A stretch of DNA of 16,116 nucleotides from an uncultured Pelagibacteraceae bacterium. Its GTDB lineage: Bacteria > Pseudomonadota > Alphaproteobacteria > Pelagibacterales > Pelagibacteraceae. Positions within the stretch are counted from its first letter, which is position 1; every line of letters starts with the position of its first letter. Under the pieces are notes generated by a model. That model was not told where the DNA came from and searched no databases. It was given only the letters and a program-made list of their open reading frames with translations. Shown in pieces: positions 1-7,315 of this stretch. The stretch spans positions 1 through 16,116 of the forward strand of contig CACCWT010000016.1 of the NCBI GenBank assembly GCA_902549785.1. Reading direction: 5' to 3'. A program made the position numbers and the translations under genes.

Positions 1-77
1 AAAACAGGAAAATTAAAACCTGCTAAAAATAAGGTTGTTGCTGATCCTTTTAAAAAGTTTCTTCTTGATATTTTCAT
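1..77 (-). CDS. Tat-exported protein, probably DUF1501 family (N-terminus only)
   Basis: The window holds only the first 25 codons, and the gene continues past the left edge. The start codon at 75-77 overlaps the stop codon of the DUF1800 gene in an ATGA arrangement, which implies translational coupling. The N-terminus reads M-K-I-S-R-R-N-F-L-K-G-S-A, a twin-arginine (Tat) signal consensus (S-R-R-x-F-L-K), followed by a short hydrophobic stretch (T-L-F-L-A-G-F). The protein should therefore be exported folded to the periplasm. DUF1800 genes are commonly followed by a DUF1501 gene whose product has a Tat signal. The family assignment rests on that context only, because no DUF1501 core sequence is visible here. 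The signal peptide is the firm part of this call. Confidence 0.7.
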   Translation of the reverse strand, partial: MKISRRNFLKGSATTLFLAGFNFPV

Positions 78-1501
78 GATTTAAGGGTCTCCGGTAAGTT
101 AAACAGCATCACATGTCTATTAGAAAGGTCACCTTGCTGATTTATGGTCTTAAGAATTTCACTTGGATTGTCATAATTTTTTTCAACCATCTCCTCATAA
201 AATTCATTTGTCTGTGATTTTCTATTTTTTTTGTAATATGCTTCTTTAGCATAAACGAGTCTTCTAATTAATAATTCAGGTGACATCCAATCATCAGACA
301 CATCTGACCATCCATTAGGTTGTTTTGCTAAATATGGATGATGACCAAGTTCTCTTAATAAATATTCTAATGATCTTTGCTCATGGGTTGGTTTTAAACC
401 TAAAGTATATAAATCCATCAATTTTGGCGTTGGTACTAATTCCACATCAGACATTTTACTCATTATTAAAAGCCAATTCTCTGGATTTTGGAATTTATTA
501 TATTTTTCAGAATAATTGAAAGCAACTTCGACTGCTGCTTTATGAACATCTGGTAGAAAACCATCTGATTTTTCCCAAGCTCTGATAATTGGTTCCATCA
601 TTTCTTTTGTTGGATTGTCGGTTATAAAATACCTGCAAAGTTTCATTGCAATAAATTCTCTACAAGATGGATGATTTACTAGATCAGTAATTACGGCTGA
701 TAAACTCTTTCTTCCTGATTTATACTTCTTACCTAAAATTCTTTTAGTGCCTGGTTGATGATATTCACCATTAAAATGAACATCTCCAGTTTCTAATCTT
801 TTTTTTCCCCAGTTAGGTCTCCATCCACTCATTACATATGCCATTTGAATAACATCTTCTTGAGTGTAACCACAATCAGGTGAAACAGTATGAAGCTCTA
901 ATAATTCCCTTGCATGATTTTCATTTACACCAACTTTTCTTCCCTTTTCCTTAGCCCATTGTGCTTCTTGGCTTTTAGGTCCAACATTATCATTATTATC
1001 TAAATGATGTATCATAGTCCAAGCCACTGTTGCTTCTTGAACCATTTTTTCAAAGTTCTGATTCATATTAGCTCTAATAACTTCTCTTTGATAAGCTCCA
1101 GTTGTATATTGTGCTAAAAAATCTTTTTCACTGATTGCAAAGTGGTTTCCCCAAAAATACCATAACTTAGCTAAAACAGGAGTTTCACTTTTTAAAGCTT
1201 CAGAATGTCTGATACATAATTCAAGATTCCACCAAAATTTTTGGCCTGTTACATGTCTTAACTTATTTTTTTCTCTTTTATATCCATCTTTATCATTTTT
1301 AAATTTTTTTCTTAAAACTTTTCTATCTCCATAAACGTAATCTCGATAATAATTTCTAAGTTCTTTCTCTGGTAAAATTTTTCCCTTCCAGGAAAATTCT
1401 GGAATTTCATTTAATTGACTTGTTGCCCACTTTAATGGGTCTGATGGAGCTTTATCTTTAGGTCCTAGTCCAAAAGCAACCTTACGATAAAAATTTTTCA
1501 T
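74..1501 (-). CDS. DUF1800 family protein
   Basis: This 475-residue protein matches the DUF1800 family. The most characteristic blocks are F-W-G-N-H-F at about 116-121, the N-E-N-H-A-R-E-L-L-E-L-H-T block at 193-205, and Y-T-Q-E-D-V at 212-217 followed by M-S-G-W. A later H-P-S-C-R-E-F-I-A-M-K-L block is also typical. The length is usual for the family. The biochemical function of DUF1800 is unknown to me. The protein has no obvious signal peptide of its own, while the overlapping downstream gene starts with a Tat signal. It lies 17 bases downstream of the GT2 gene and appears to be part of the same minus-strand operon. No clear Shine-Dalgarno sequence precedes the ATG at 1501. Membership in the family is secure and the role is not. 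Confidence 0.9.
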   Translation of the reverse strand: MKNFYRKVAFGLGPKDKAPSDPLKWATSQLNEIPEFSWKGKILPEKELRNYYRDYVYGDRKVLRKKFKNDKDGYKREKNKLRHVTGQKFWWNLELCIRHSEALKSETPVLAKLWYFWGNHFAISEKDFLAQYTTGAYQREVIRANMNQNFEKMVQEATVAWTMIHHLDNNDNVGPKSQEAQWAKEKGRKVGVNENHARELLELHTVSPDCGYTQEDVIQMAYVMSGWRPNWGKKRLETGDVHFNGEYHQPGTKRILGKKYKSGRKSLSAVITDLVNHPSCREFIAMKLCRYFITDNPTKEMMEPIIRAWEKSDGFLPDVHKAAVEVAFNYSEKYNKFQNPENWLLIMSKMSDVELVPTPKLMDLYTLGLKPTHEQRSLEYLLRELGHHPYLAKQPNGWSDVSDDWMSPELLIRRLVYAKEAYYKKNRKSQTNEFYEEMVEKNYDNPSEILKTINQQGDLSNRHVMLFNLPETLKS

Positions 1502-1518
1502 AAATTATTTAAAATAAA

Positions 1519-2388
1519 TTATTTTAATATGTCAATATCTGAAATGTTTGTTAAAGAATTATTAAACTCAGTCATATTTTCTCTTCCTGAGATTTTTAAA
1601 ATAACCAGACCAAATATAATAATTAAAGCTAGAGGTATGGCTGTAATTATACTTATATATTCAGCGATAATAATTAAATATATCGCATAAAATGCAATCG
1701 ATCTAAAGATTACCCCAGTTTTAAACACAGCAATAATTGCTAAAGAATGGTTTATTAAATTAAAAAAACTCATTTTTGAAGGGCCAAAGTATCTTGAGCC
1801 TCTTATTGATGGAGATTTAATTAAATTATTTTCAGTTTTTGCCAAAGAACCAGAAAAACTACTCCAAGTTGCTTTCTCTTGGATTAATTTTTTAACAGTT
1901 TGTTTTGTAAGACAAGTGAAATTTCCAAATTTTATAAATTTCCCTGTAAATGTATAAGTAATTATTTTGTGTATAAAATAACATATTTTAAAAATTAAAC
2001 CCTCTGATCTTTTAACTCTCTCACCGACAATGGTATTATTAGGATTATCTTTAATCTTTTCTACAAAGTTGCTTATCTCTTCAGGTCTATCTTCTCCATC
2101 ACCATCCATTGGAATTATATAATCAAAATCCTCATTTTCTGAAATATGTTTAAGACCTGCTGCAATACAACGCGCATGTCCTTTATTATTTCTCATATTT
2201 ATTAATTTTAGTGATTTAATATTATTTAAATTTTTAGTTTCTAAAATTTTTTCCTCAGTGGAAGCATCATTCACTACTATTACTGAAAATGCTGCTTTAA
2301 GCTCAGAAATATTAATATCAATTTCTTCAATTAATTTTGATGCAGATTTAAAGTCATTAAAGACTGGAATTAGAATTACTATTTTCAT
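1519..2388 (-). CDS. GT2 family glycosyltransferase, polyprenyl-phosphate sugar transferase type
   Basis: A 289-residue GT2 (GT-A fold) enzyme. The N-terminus I-V-I-L-I-P-V-F-N-D is the usual GT2 opening. V-V-N-D-A-S at 38-43 supplies the nucleotide-binding Asp41. M-D-G-D-G-E-D-R-P-E-E at 94-104 corresponds to the D-x-D metal site and the D-P-P-E-like follow-on of DPM1/ArnC-type enzymes. An S-K-M-S-F block at about 204-208 is followed by two hydrophobic segments (about 211-245 and 250-268) that anchor the protein in the membrane. Such enzymes usually transfer a sugar from a nucleotide to undecaprenyl phosphate at the inner face of the cytoplasmic membrane. The upstream PMT-like gene would be a suitable user of that lipid-linked sugar. 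The start codon overlaps the stop of the 41-residue micro-gene (TAATG). Sugar and acceptor cannot be read from the sequence. Confidence 0.88.
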   Translation of the reverse strand: MKIVILIPVFNDFKSASKLIEEIDINISELKAAFSVIVVNDASTEEKILETKNLNNIKSLKLINMRNNKGHARCIAAGLKHISENEDFDYIIPMDGDGEDRPEEISNFVEKIKDNPNNTIVGERVKRSEGLIFKICYFIHKIITYTFTGKFIKFGNFTCLTKQTVKKLIQEKATWSSFSGSLAKTENNLIKSPSIRGSRYFGPSKMSFFNLINHSLAIIAVFKTGVIFRSIAFYAIYLIIIAEYISIITAIPLALIIIFGLVILKISGRENMTEFNNSLTNISDIDILK

Positions 2389-2513
2389 TAACTAACTGAG
2401 CCTATCAGTCTAAATAGAGAAGCAAAAAAGCCATATCCTGAAAGTTCAATTAAAACAACAATTCCAATAATGAACAAAAGTCTCTTGTTTTTTTGGTTTA
2501 ATTGAAATTTCAT
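2388..2513 (-). CDS. 41-residue single-span membrane micro-protein
   Basis: This short open frame is easily missed. It starts with M-K-F-Q-L-N-Q-K-N-K-R, has a hydrophobic segment L-L-F-I-I-G-I-V-V-L-I at about 12-22 and then a G-Y-G-F-F-A-S-L-F stretch, and ends S-V-S. The positive N-terminus followed by one membrane span predicts a small inner-membrane protein. Two junctions support it as a real gene. Its ATG (2511-2513) overlaps the stop of the upstream glycosyltransferase as ATGA, and its TAA (2388-2390) overlaps the start of the GT2 gene as TAATG. It fills exactly the only gap in the operon. I do not recognise a family. It might be a partner or stabiliser of the two glycosyltransferases, or a degenerate flippase-like subunit. 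That is a guess. Confidence 0.65.
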   Translation of the reverse strand: MKFQLNQKNKRLLFIIGIVVLIELSGYGFFASLFRLIGSVS

Positions 2514-3811
2514 TTATATGTTAAGCATTTCATATCTTTGTTGCACAATTGGACTTCATTTGAACTATAAATCCATTTTGGTCTTTCTGGAAGATGGTAA
2601 GATATATTTCCTCCAATCCACTCATTACCTTTAATATATTCCATTTTTCCAAGTTTCTCACCTTCAGTTTCAAAAAAAACTTTAGCCTGCTTAGCTAAAT
2701 TTTTACCCTCAAAATCAGTTCTTTTATCAGTTTTAGAAATTGAAACATAAGAATACAGAATTGGAGATAATAAGAATAATGTCAAAAAGATTGAAGAAAA
2801 GGCTCTCATTTTTTCAAAATTGATTTCTGATTTTAAAATATAAACAAATAACAAACCAAAGCTTATATAAAATGGCGTCATCCACATAGTTCTAATTTTT
2901 ACGCCCATAGTAAATGATGTAAGAAAAATAAAAAATATTGGAATTAAATTAATTGATAATAAAAACAAAAGCTTTTCGTCGTTTAAATTAATATTTAATC
3001 TAAACTTTTTAACTATAACAAAAATCATTAATAAAAACGGCAATAATATACCAATTTGCTTACCTAAAAAGATCGCAGGATGTTTTATATGGTTTAAAAT
3101 ACTTGCTTCCTCTGAACCAGTTCTGAGAAGTCCATAGGTAATAGTTGTATAATCATTCTCAGTTAACCAAATAATGTGTGGTAATAAAATTATAATAAAA
3201 GGAACGAAAGAAACTAGGCACTTTAAATTTAGTCTTTTGGTATAAATCATGTAAATTAAAAGTACATCTATTGCTAAACCTAAATAGACAAATAAATATT
3301 TAGATAGAAACCCAAGTCCAGCAAATAGACCGAGTAAAAGCCAATCTGTTATTTTGTTATTCTTAATTCCTCTCCATAAATAATATACAGAAAGAGACCA
3401 AAACGGTATTAAGCAAACATTTACATTAAATTCAGGTGTAGTGAAGTTATAGAAATATATTCCCTCTAATAACAAAACAGATAATAAACAATAAATTTTG
3501 TTATCAAAAAAATCTTCAGCTAACTTAAAAACTACAAGGAATGAGACTGCGATACAGATTTGACTTAACAAATAATAAGCCCAGTCTTGAGGTCCAAAGA
3601 TTTGGTAAAATATTTCAGGTAAAAATGCACTCATTGGCGGGTGCTTATTAAATCCCCAGTCTAAATTACTACCCCATGCTAAGGCCTCTATAGTATCAAG
3701 TGGTAAATTGTTATTTGTTAAACTTGGAACTAATGTCCATATGATTAAGTGAGCTGAAACAAAAATATAAAATAAATTACTTATATCTTTTTTAAAAATA
3801 GCCATTTTCAT
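2510..3811 (-). CDS. PMT/ArnT-like membrane glycosyltransferase (GT39/GT83 type)
   Basis: A multi-pass inner-membrane protein of about 433 residues, built of many hydrophobic segments. The first loop carries P-L-D-T-I-E-A with acidic residues Asp39 and Glu42, followed by W-G and K-H-P-P (His57-Pro-Pro). This is the periplasmic signature of the dolichyl-phosphate-mannose mannosyltransferase / ArnT superfamily. The first acidic residue is the expected catalytic base. The C-terminus ends in a soluble tail with a closely spaced cysteine pair (C-N-K-D-M-K-C), which could form a periplasmic disulfide. The length is shorter than ArnT (about 550). The frame extends to a TTG at 3823, but ATGs at 3811 and 3805 look better and I chose 3811. 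The gene is first in the operon and would use a lipid-linked sugar made by the GT2 product. The acceptor (lipid, glycan or protein) is unknown. Confidence 0.85.
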   Translation of the reverse strand: MKMAIFKKDISNLFYIFVSAHLIIWTLVPSLTNNNLPLDTIEALAWGSNLDWGFNKHPPMSAFLPEIFYQIFGPQDWAYYLLSQICIAVSFLVVFKLAEDFFDNKIYCLLSVLLLEGIYFYNFTTPEFNVNVCLIPFWSLSVYYLWRGIKNNKITDWLLLGLFAGLGFLSKYLFVYLGLAIDVLLIYMIYTKRLNLKCLVSFVPFIIILLPHIIWLTENDYTTITYGLLRTGSEEASILNHIKHPAIFLGKQIGILLPFLLMIFVIVKKFRLNINLNDEKLLFLLSINLIPIFFIFLTSFTMGVKIRTMWMTPFYISFGLLFVYILKSEINFEKMRAFSSIFLTLFLLSPILYSYVSISKTDKRTDFEGKNLAKQAKVFFETEGEKLGKMEYIKGNEWIGGNISYHLPERPKWIYSSNEVQLCNKDMKCLTYK

Positions 3812-3834
3812 TAATTTATACAATTAATCCATTC

Positions 3835-3862
3835 TTGACACTCAATAAATGATGAATATATT
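3835..3862 (+). promoter_or_regulatory. sigma70-like promoter for dksA
   Basis: A perfect -35 hexamer TTGACA (3835-3840) is followed after 16 bases by TATATT (3857-3862), five of six matches to the -10 consensus. Transcription would begin near 3869. That point lies downstream of the first in-frame ATG (3849) and about 15 bases upstream of the ATG at 3885, so the promoter helps decide the dksA start. Confidence 0.6.
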
Positions 3863-3884
3863 CACCAGATTTATAAATTTGAGT

Positions 3885-4301
3885 ATGGTAAAGATCTCTA
3901 AAAAATATATCCCAAAAGAAACTGAAAAATATATGTGTGCAAAACATCTTGCGTATTTTAAACAAAAATTAATGGAGTGGAAAAAAGATCTTAAGAGAAC
4001 TAATAATGAAGCAATATTTAACGCTTCAATGGATGACAATAGTGCATCTGCAGATATTGTTGACCAGGCAAGCTCTTATACAGAAAAAAATGTTGAGATG
4101 AGAGCAATCAATAGACAGATTAAATTAATTTCCAAAATTGATGGAGCTTTAAAAAAAATACAAGATGGAACTTATGGTTTTTGTGAGGAAACGGCAGAAC
4201 CTATTGGTCTTAAAAGATTAATGGCAAGACCAGTTGCAACTTTATGTATAGCGGCGCAAGAAAAGCACGAAAAAGAAGAAAAAGTTTACGCTGATATTTA
4301 A
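3885..4301 (+). CDS. dksA: DksA/TraR family RNA polymerase-binding regulator
   Basis: A 138-residue DksA-type factor, which would insert its coiled coil into the RNA polymerase secondary channel and modulate promoters with ppGpp. The coiled-coil tip motif D-I-V-D-Q-A (Asp57, Asp60, Ala62) matches the D-x-x-D-x-A of E. coli DksA that is needed for function. The C-terminal finger reads Y-G-F-C-E-E-T-A-E-P-I-G-L-K-R-L, then A-R-P-V-A-T-L-C-I-A-A. Only two of the four zinc-ligand positions are Cys (100 and 121), with Thr103 and Ala124 at the others. Reduced-Cys fingers are known among alphaproteobacterial DksA proteins. The frame extends to 3849, but the promoter overlaps that region and family members start near the M-V-K-I-S-K-K segment, so 3885 is preferred. 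The stop codon overlaps that of the convergent GST gene. Confidence 0.92.
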   Translation: MVKISKKYIPKETEKYMCAKHLAYFKQKLMEWKKDLKRTNNEAIFNASMDDNSASADIVDQASSYTEKNVEMRAINRQIKLISKIDGALKKIQDGTYGFCEETAEPIGLKRLMARPVATLCIAAQEKHEKEEKVYADI

Positions 4302-4924
4302 GGGTAATCTATCTCAGCATCTTTATTTAATACTTTAAATCCTTTTATGACTGCAGGTCGTTTTGCAATATCCACATACCATCTTGCTAAACCTTTAAAA
4401 TTTTCTAATCCAATGTCATGTCTCTTATGTCTTGCAATCCAAGACCATGTTGCGATATCTGCAATTGAATACTCTTTGCCTGCTAAATAATCACTAGCAG
4501 AAAGTCTTGCTTCCAAATCCTCATATAGTTTTCTTGTAATTTTAAAGTATCTTTCTTCTCCCCACTCACTTTTACCTTGATGATAATAATGAAACTGATG
4601 ATGTTGTCCTATCATTGGACCAATCAAACCCATTTGGGCCATTAACCATTGATTTATCTCTAGTCTATTCTCTTCAGGATAAAACATTTTACTTTTTTCA
4701 CCTAGATACATCAGTATTGCTCCTGATTCGAAGATTGATTTATTACTTTCATGATCGGTTATCACTGGAATTTTGTTAAATGGACTAATTTTTTTGAATT
4801 CTGGCTTGTGTTGCTCACCCTCACTTAGATTAACTTTTGTTATTTTGTAATCAAATTTTATCTCCTCTAACATAATGCTAATTTTCCAGCCATTAGGAGT
4901 GTCAGCTGTAAATAATTCGATCAC
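4298..4924 (-). CDS. Glutathione S-transferase, YfcG/Nu-class-like
   Basis: A 208-residue GST. The N-terminal thioredoxin-fold domain has T-P-N-G-W-K-I-S at 9-16, with Thr9 and Asn11 at the same positions as the glutathione-interacting residues of E. coli YfcG. It also has N-K-I-P-V-I at 50-55 and the gamma-glutamyl-binding E-S-G-A-I at 66-70. The C-terminal helical domain contains G-P-M-I-G-Q and S-I-A-D-I-A-T-W. YfcG-like proteins act as glutathione-dependent disulfide reductases rather than classical conjugating transferases. The start is GTG at 4922-4924, and its first base is shared with the TAG stop of the ferredoxin reductase gene, so translation is probably coupled. It is the last gene of the ferredoxin/reductase/GST unit. 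This suggests a joint role in thiol or redox balance. The physiological substrate is unknown. Confidence 0.9.
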   Translation of the reverse strand: MIELFTADTPNGWKISIMLEEIKFDYKITKVNLSEGEQHKPEFKKISPFNKIPVITDHESNKSIFESGAILMYLGEKSKMFYPEENRLEINQWLMAQMGLIGPMIGQHHQFHYYHQGKSEWGEERYFKITRKLYEDLEARLSASDYLAGKEYSIADIATWSWIARHKRHDIGLENFKGLARWYVDIAKRPAVIKGFKVLNKDAEIDYP

Positions 4925-5936
4925 TATTTTACGCCTAATCTGTCTTTGATTGTGTTTGATGCAGTTGTAAATTCAAATCTGTATTTTTCATCAGGTCTTG
5001 CATATTTAAAACAACCTCTGGCAGCTAAAGCGCCTTCATGAAAACCTGATAAAATTAATTTAAGTTTTCCTGGGTAAGTACATATATCGCCAATAGCAAA
5101 TATACCTTTTTTATTAGTTTCAAAGTTTTCAGTATTAACCGGGATTGCTTTTTTATCTAAATTAAGGCCCCACTCAGCTATTGGTCCAAGTTGCATTATC
5201 AAACCAAAGAAACCCAAAACATAATCTACTTTTATTATTTTACTATCCCCGTCTTCACTTTTAATTTCCACTTCTTCTAAAGATCCATTTCCTTTAACAT
5301 CTTTAATTGAGTATTTAGTAAATAAATTAATTATATTTTTTTCACTTAATTCTTTAATTTTTTGAACACTCGAAGGTGCCCCTCTAAACTCTTCTCTTCT
5401 ATGAATAAGTGAAACTTTAGAAGTATTAGATAGTTCAATTGCCCAATCAAGAGCACTATCTCCGCCACCAAATATAGCAACTGACTTATCTTTAAAAATT
5501 GATTTATCTTTAATTGAATACAAAACTGAGGTTCCGTCGAACTTTTCTGCACTTTTTGTCGGAAACTTTCTTGGTTCAAATGATCCAACGCCTCCAGCTA
5601 TTACAACGTTTGGTGCATAAAATTCTTTCTCATTCGTTGTTTTAACAATCCAATTATCATTTTCTTTCTTAAGTTCTTGAACTCTATCATTTAAGTGAAA
5701 ATTAAAATTAAATGGTTTAATTTGTTCAATTAAATTATTTGTCAGTTCTTCACCAGTACATTTCGGTACTGCAGGAATATCATAAATTGGTTTGTCAGGA
5801 TAAAGCTCTATACATTGACCACCTATCTTATCTAAGTTATCAACTATTTCACACTTTAATCCAATAATACCAAGTTGATGTGCACAAAATAATCCTGTTG
5901 GACCTGCGCCGATTATCACAACATCAGTTTTAATCA

Positions 5937-5937
<1 letters not shown>
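4924..5937 (-). CDS. Ferredoxin-NADP+ reductase, type 2 (TrxR-like fold)
   Basis: A 337-residue flavoprotein of the thioredoxin-reductase-like superfamily. The FAD-binding G-A-G-P-T-G lies at 10-15, with G-G-Q-C-I-E-L-Y-P at 39-47 and P-I-Y-D-I-P at 50-55, both typical of the YumC-type ferredoxin/flavodoxin reductases. The NADPH-binding G-G-G-D-S-A is at 157-162 and H-R-R-E-E-F-R at 179-185 would contact the NADP phosphate. The second FAD motif G-D-I is near 288. No C-x-x-C redox pair is present, so this is not a thioredoxin reductase, although similar genes are often labelled trxB. It would move electrons between NADPH and the ferredoxin encoded immediately upstream. Its start overlaps the ferredoxin stop (TAATG), and its stop overlaps the GST start. 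The direction of electron flow in the cell cannot be read from sequence. Confidence 0.92.
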
Positions 5938-6313
<376 letters not shown>

Positions 6314-6336
6314 ATATATATCGTAACTAATTGTTA

Positions 6337-7101
6337 CTAGGCTCTTCTTGTAGAGTTAGAAACTGCACAAGACCAGATAATTAAACCAAATGCGATTTTA
6401 TTAACAAAGTCTGCTAAGTTATAGATAACGTTTAACGCGTTACCATCTATTCCACCTGTTAGGTAACCAAAAATGTAACCTAATGGGTAAATAGCCCAAC
6501 CTACAGTAACAATCATTCTTAAAGCTCCAAATGCAGTTACTAAAGATTTATTTCCAGATTTAGCAGCAACTTTTCCTGCTTCCCCTGAAAAGATTTCATA
6601 AAGAATGTAAATCCATCCAGCCATACCGATTATGAAACCTAGTGTAGCGTTGATGAATCCAGCTTCTCCAAGATATCCACCTATTAACATAACTAGTGAA
6701 CCAATTAAGATTCTCCAGAATATGTTTGTGTCAACTTTTCTTACTGCTGAAAGAATTAAGTAAAATTCTACTAGCTGTAGTGGTACAGTAATTAACCAGT
6801 CAATGTATCTGTAAACAGTTGGAGTATCACCTGTTTCGATCCATACTGCTCTCATATACATATAGTGAATAAATGCTATACCTGTTACTAATCCAGCTAC
6901 GTTAACTGATTTTCTCCATTGTGAACTGACATTAGCCTGCTCCATAAAGAAAAATGCTGTAGCTGCTAACATACCCATTGATATTAACCAAAACGAAATA
7001 CCTACGAAATCGTCTGTAGCTAAAAAGGCTGTCGCTGCGTTAGCTGCTGTAGTTGCTCCGAAAAGCACTGCCGCTAATGCTAACATTTTTATTGTCTTCA
7101 T
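6337..7101 (-). CDS. Proteorhodopsin, blue-tuned proton-pump type
   Basis: A 254-residue, seven-helix retinal protein that pumps protons outward across the inner membrane in light. The N-terminus K-T-I-K-M-L-A-L-A-A-V-L-F-G to A-N-A is a signal peptide. Helix C carries Y-I-D-W-L-I-T-V-P-L-Q-L-V-E, with Asp101 (primary acceptor, equal to Asp97 of green proteorhodopsin), Thr105, Gln109 (the tuning position 105) and Glu112 (the donor, position 108). Gln at the tuning site predicts blue absorption. The retinal Schiff-base lysine is Lys235 (position 231) in D-F-V-N-K-I-A-F-G, and His79 corresponds to the conserved helix B histidine. An ATG at 7116 overlaps the ribosome binding site and is rejected in favour of 7101. 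No retinal-synthesis gene lies nearby. The gene is divergent from prpE and closed off by a strong terminator. Confidence 0.98.
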   Translation of the reverse strand: MKTIKMLALAAVLFGATTAANAATAFLATDDFVGISFWLISMGMLAATAFFFMEQANVSSQWRKSVNVAGLVTGIAFIHYMYMRAVWIETGDTPTVYRYIDWLITVPLQLVEFYLILSAVRKVDTNIFWRILIGSLVMLIGGYLGEAGFINATLGFIIGMAGWIYILYEIFSGEAGKVAAKSGNKSLVTAFGALRMIVTVGWAIYPLGYIFGYLTGGIDGNALNVIYNLADFVNKIAFGLIIWSCAVSNSTRRA

Positions 7102-7107
7102 AAAAAA

Positions 7108-7114
7108 CTCCCTC
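7108..7114 (-). promoter_or_regulatory. Strong ribosome binding site of proteorhodopsin
   Basis: GAGGGAG on the minus strand lies six bases before the ATG at 7101. It is one of only two clear Shine-Dalgarno sequences I noticed in the window (the other is AGGAG before the MazG-like gene), fits high expression, and fixes the start codon. Confidence 0.85.
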
Positions 7115-7131
7115 ATAGTTAGTTTTTTTAT

Positions 7132-7149
7132 TAGTTTAAATTTAAACTA
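7132..7149. repeat. 18-bp perfect palindrome in the proteorhodopsin leader
   Basis: The sequence TAGTTTAAATTTAAACTA is its own reverse complement. It sits 18 bases before the proteorhodopsin ribosome binding site and downstream of the proposed promoter. It may be an operator or a leader structure, though AT-only palindromes arise readily in such AT-rich DNA. Confidence 0.6.
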
Positions 7150-7153
7150 CAGA

Positions 7154-7169
7154 CTAATCTAATGATTAG
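7154..7169. repeat. Inverted repeat CTAATC/GATTAG
   Basis: Six-base arms (7154-7159 and 7164-7169) surround a TAAT spacer. The next 20 bases contain further CTAA/TTAG copies (7171-7180 and 7178-7186). The cluster overlaps the proposed proteorhodopsin -10 element and could be a regulator binding site. Confidence 0.45.
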
Positions 7170-7193
7170 CCTAAAGTTAGGGTTAGATAGCAA
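7165..7193 (-). promoter_or_regulatory. Possible proteorhodopsin promoter
   Basis: On the minus strand TTGCTA (7193-7188) and GCTAAT (7170-7165) are separated by 17 bases and each matches four of six consensus bases. Transcription would start near 7158, giving a leader of about 57 bases that includes the 18-bp palindrome. The match is weak and the position is a proposal. Confidence 0.3.
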
Positions 7194-7315
7194 AAAAATT
7201 TAGTTTATTGAAGAGTTTTTGACCTCTAAAAAGTATTGATTTTACTTACTTTATAAAATTAAATACAACCTGTTGCATAAAATCATTATAAAAGTGTATC
7301 AAAAAACAAATCACT

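Noticed and set aside
3842..4039. Minus-strand frame opposite dksA
   Set aside because: It lies opposite a conserved gene and its hydrophobic composition is what AT-rich antisense frames produce.
6748..6804. Sodium or chloride pumping rhodopsin
   Set aside because: The motif residues are D-T-E, not N-D-Q or N-T-Q, so the proton pump assignment stands.
7102..7116. ATG at 7116 as proteorhodopsin start
   Set aside because: It overlaps the strong GAGGGAG ribosome binding site of the ATG at 7101, and the signal peptide begins at the latter.
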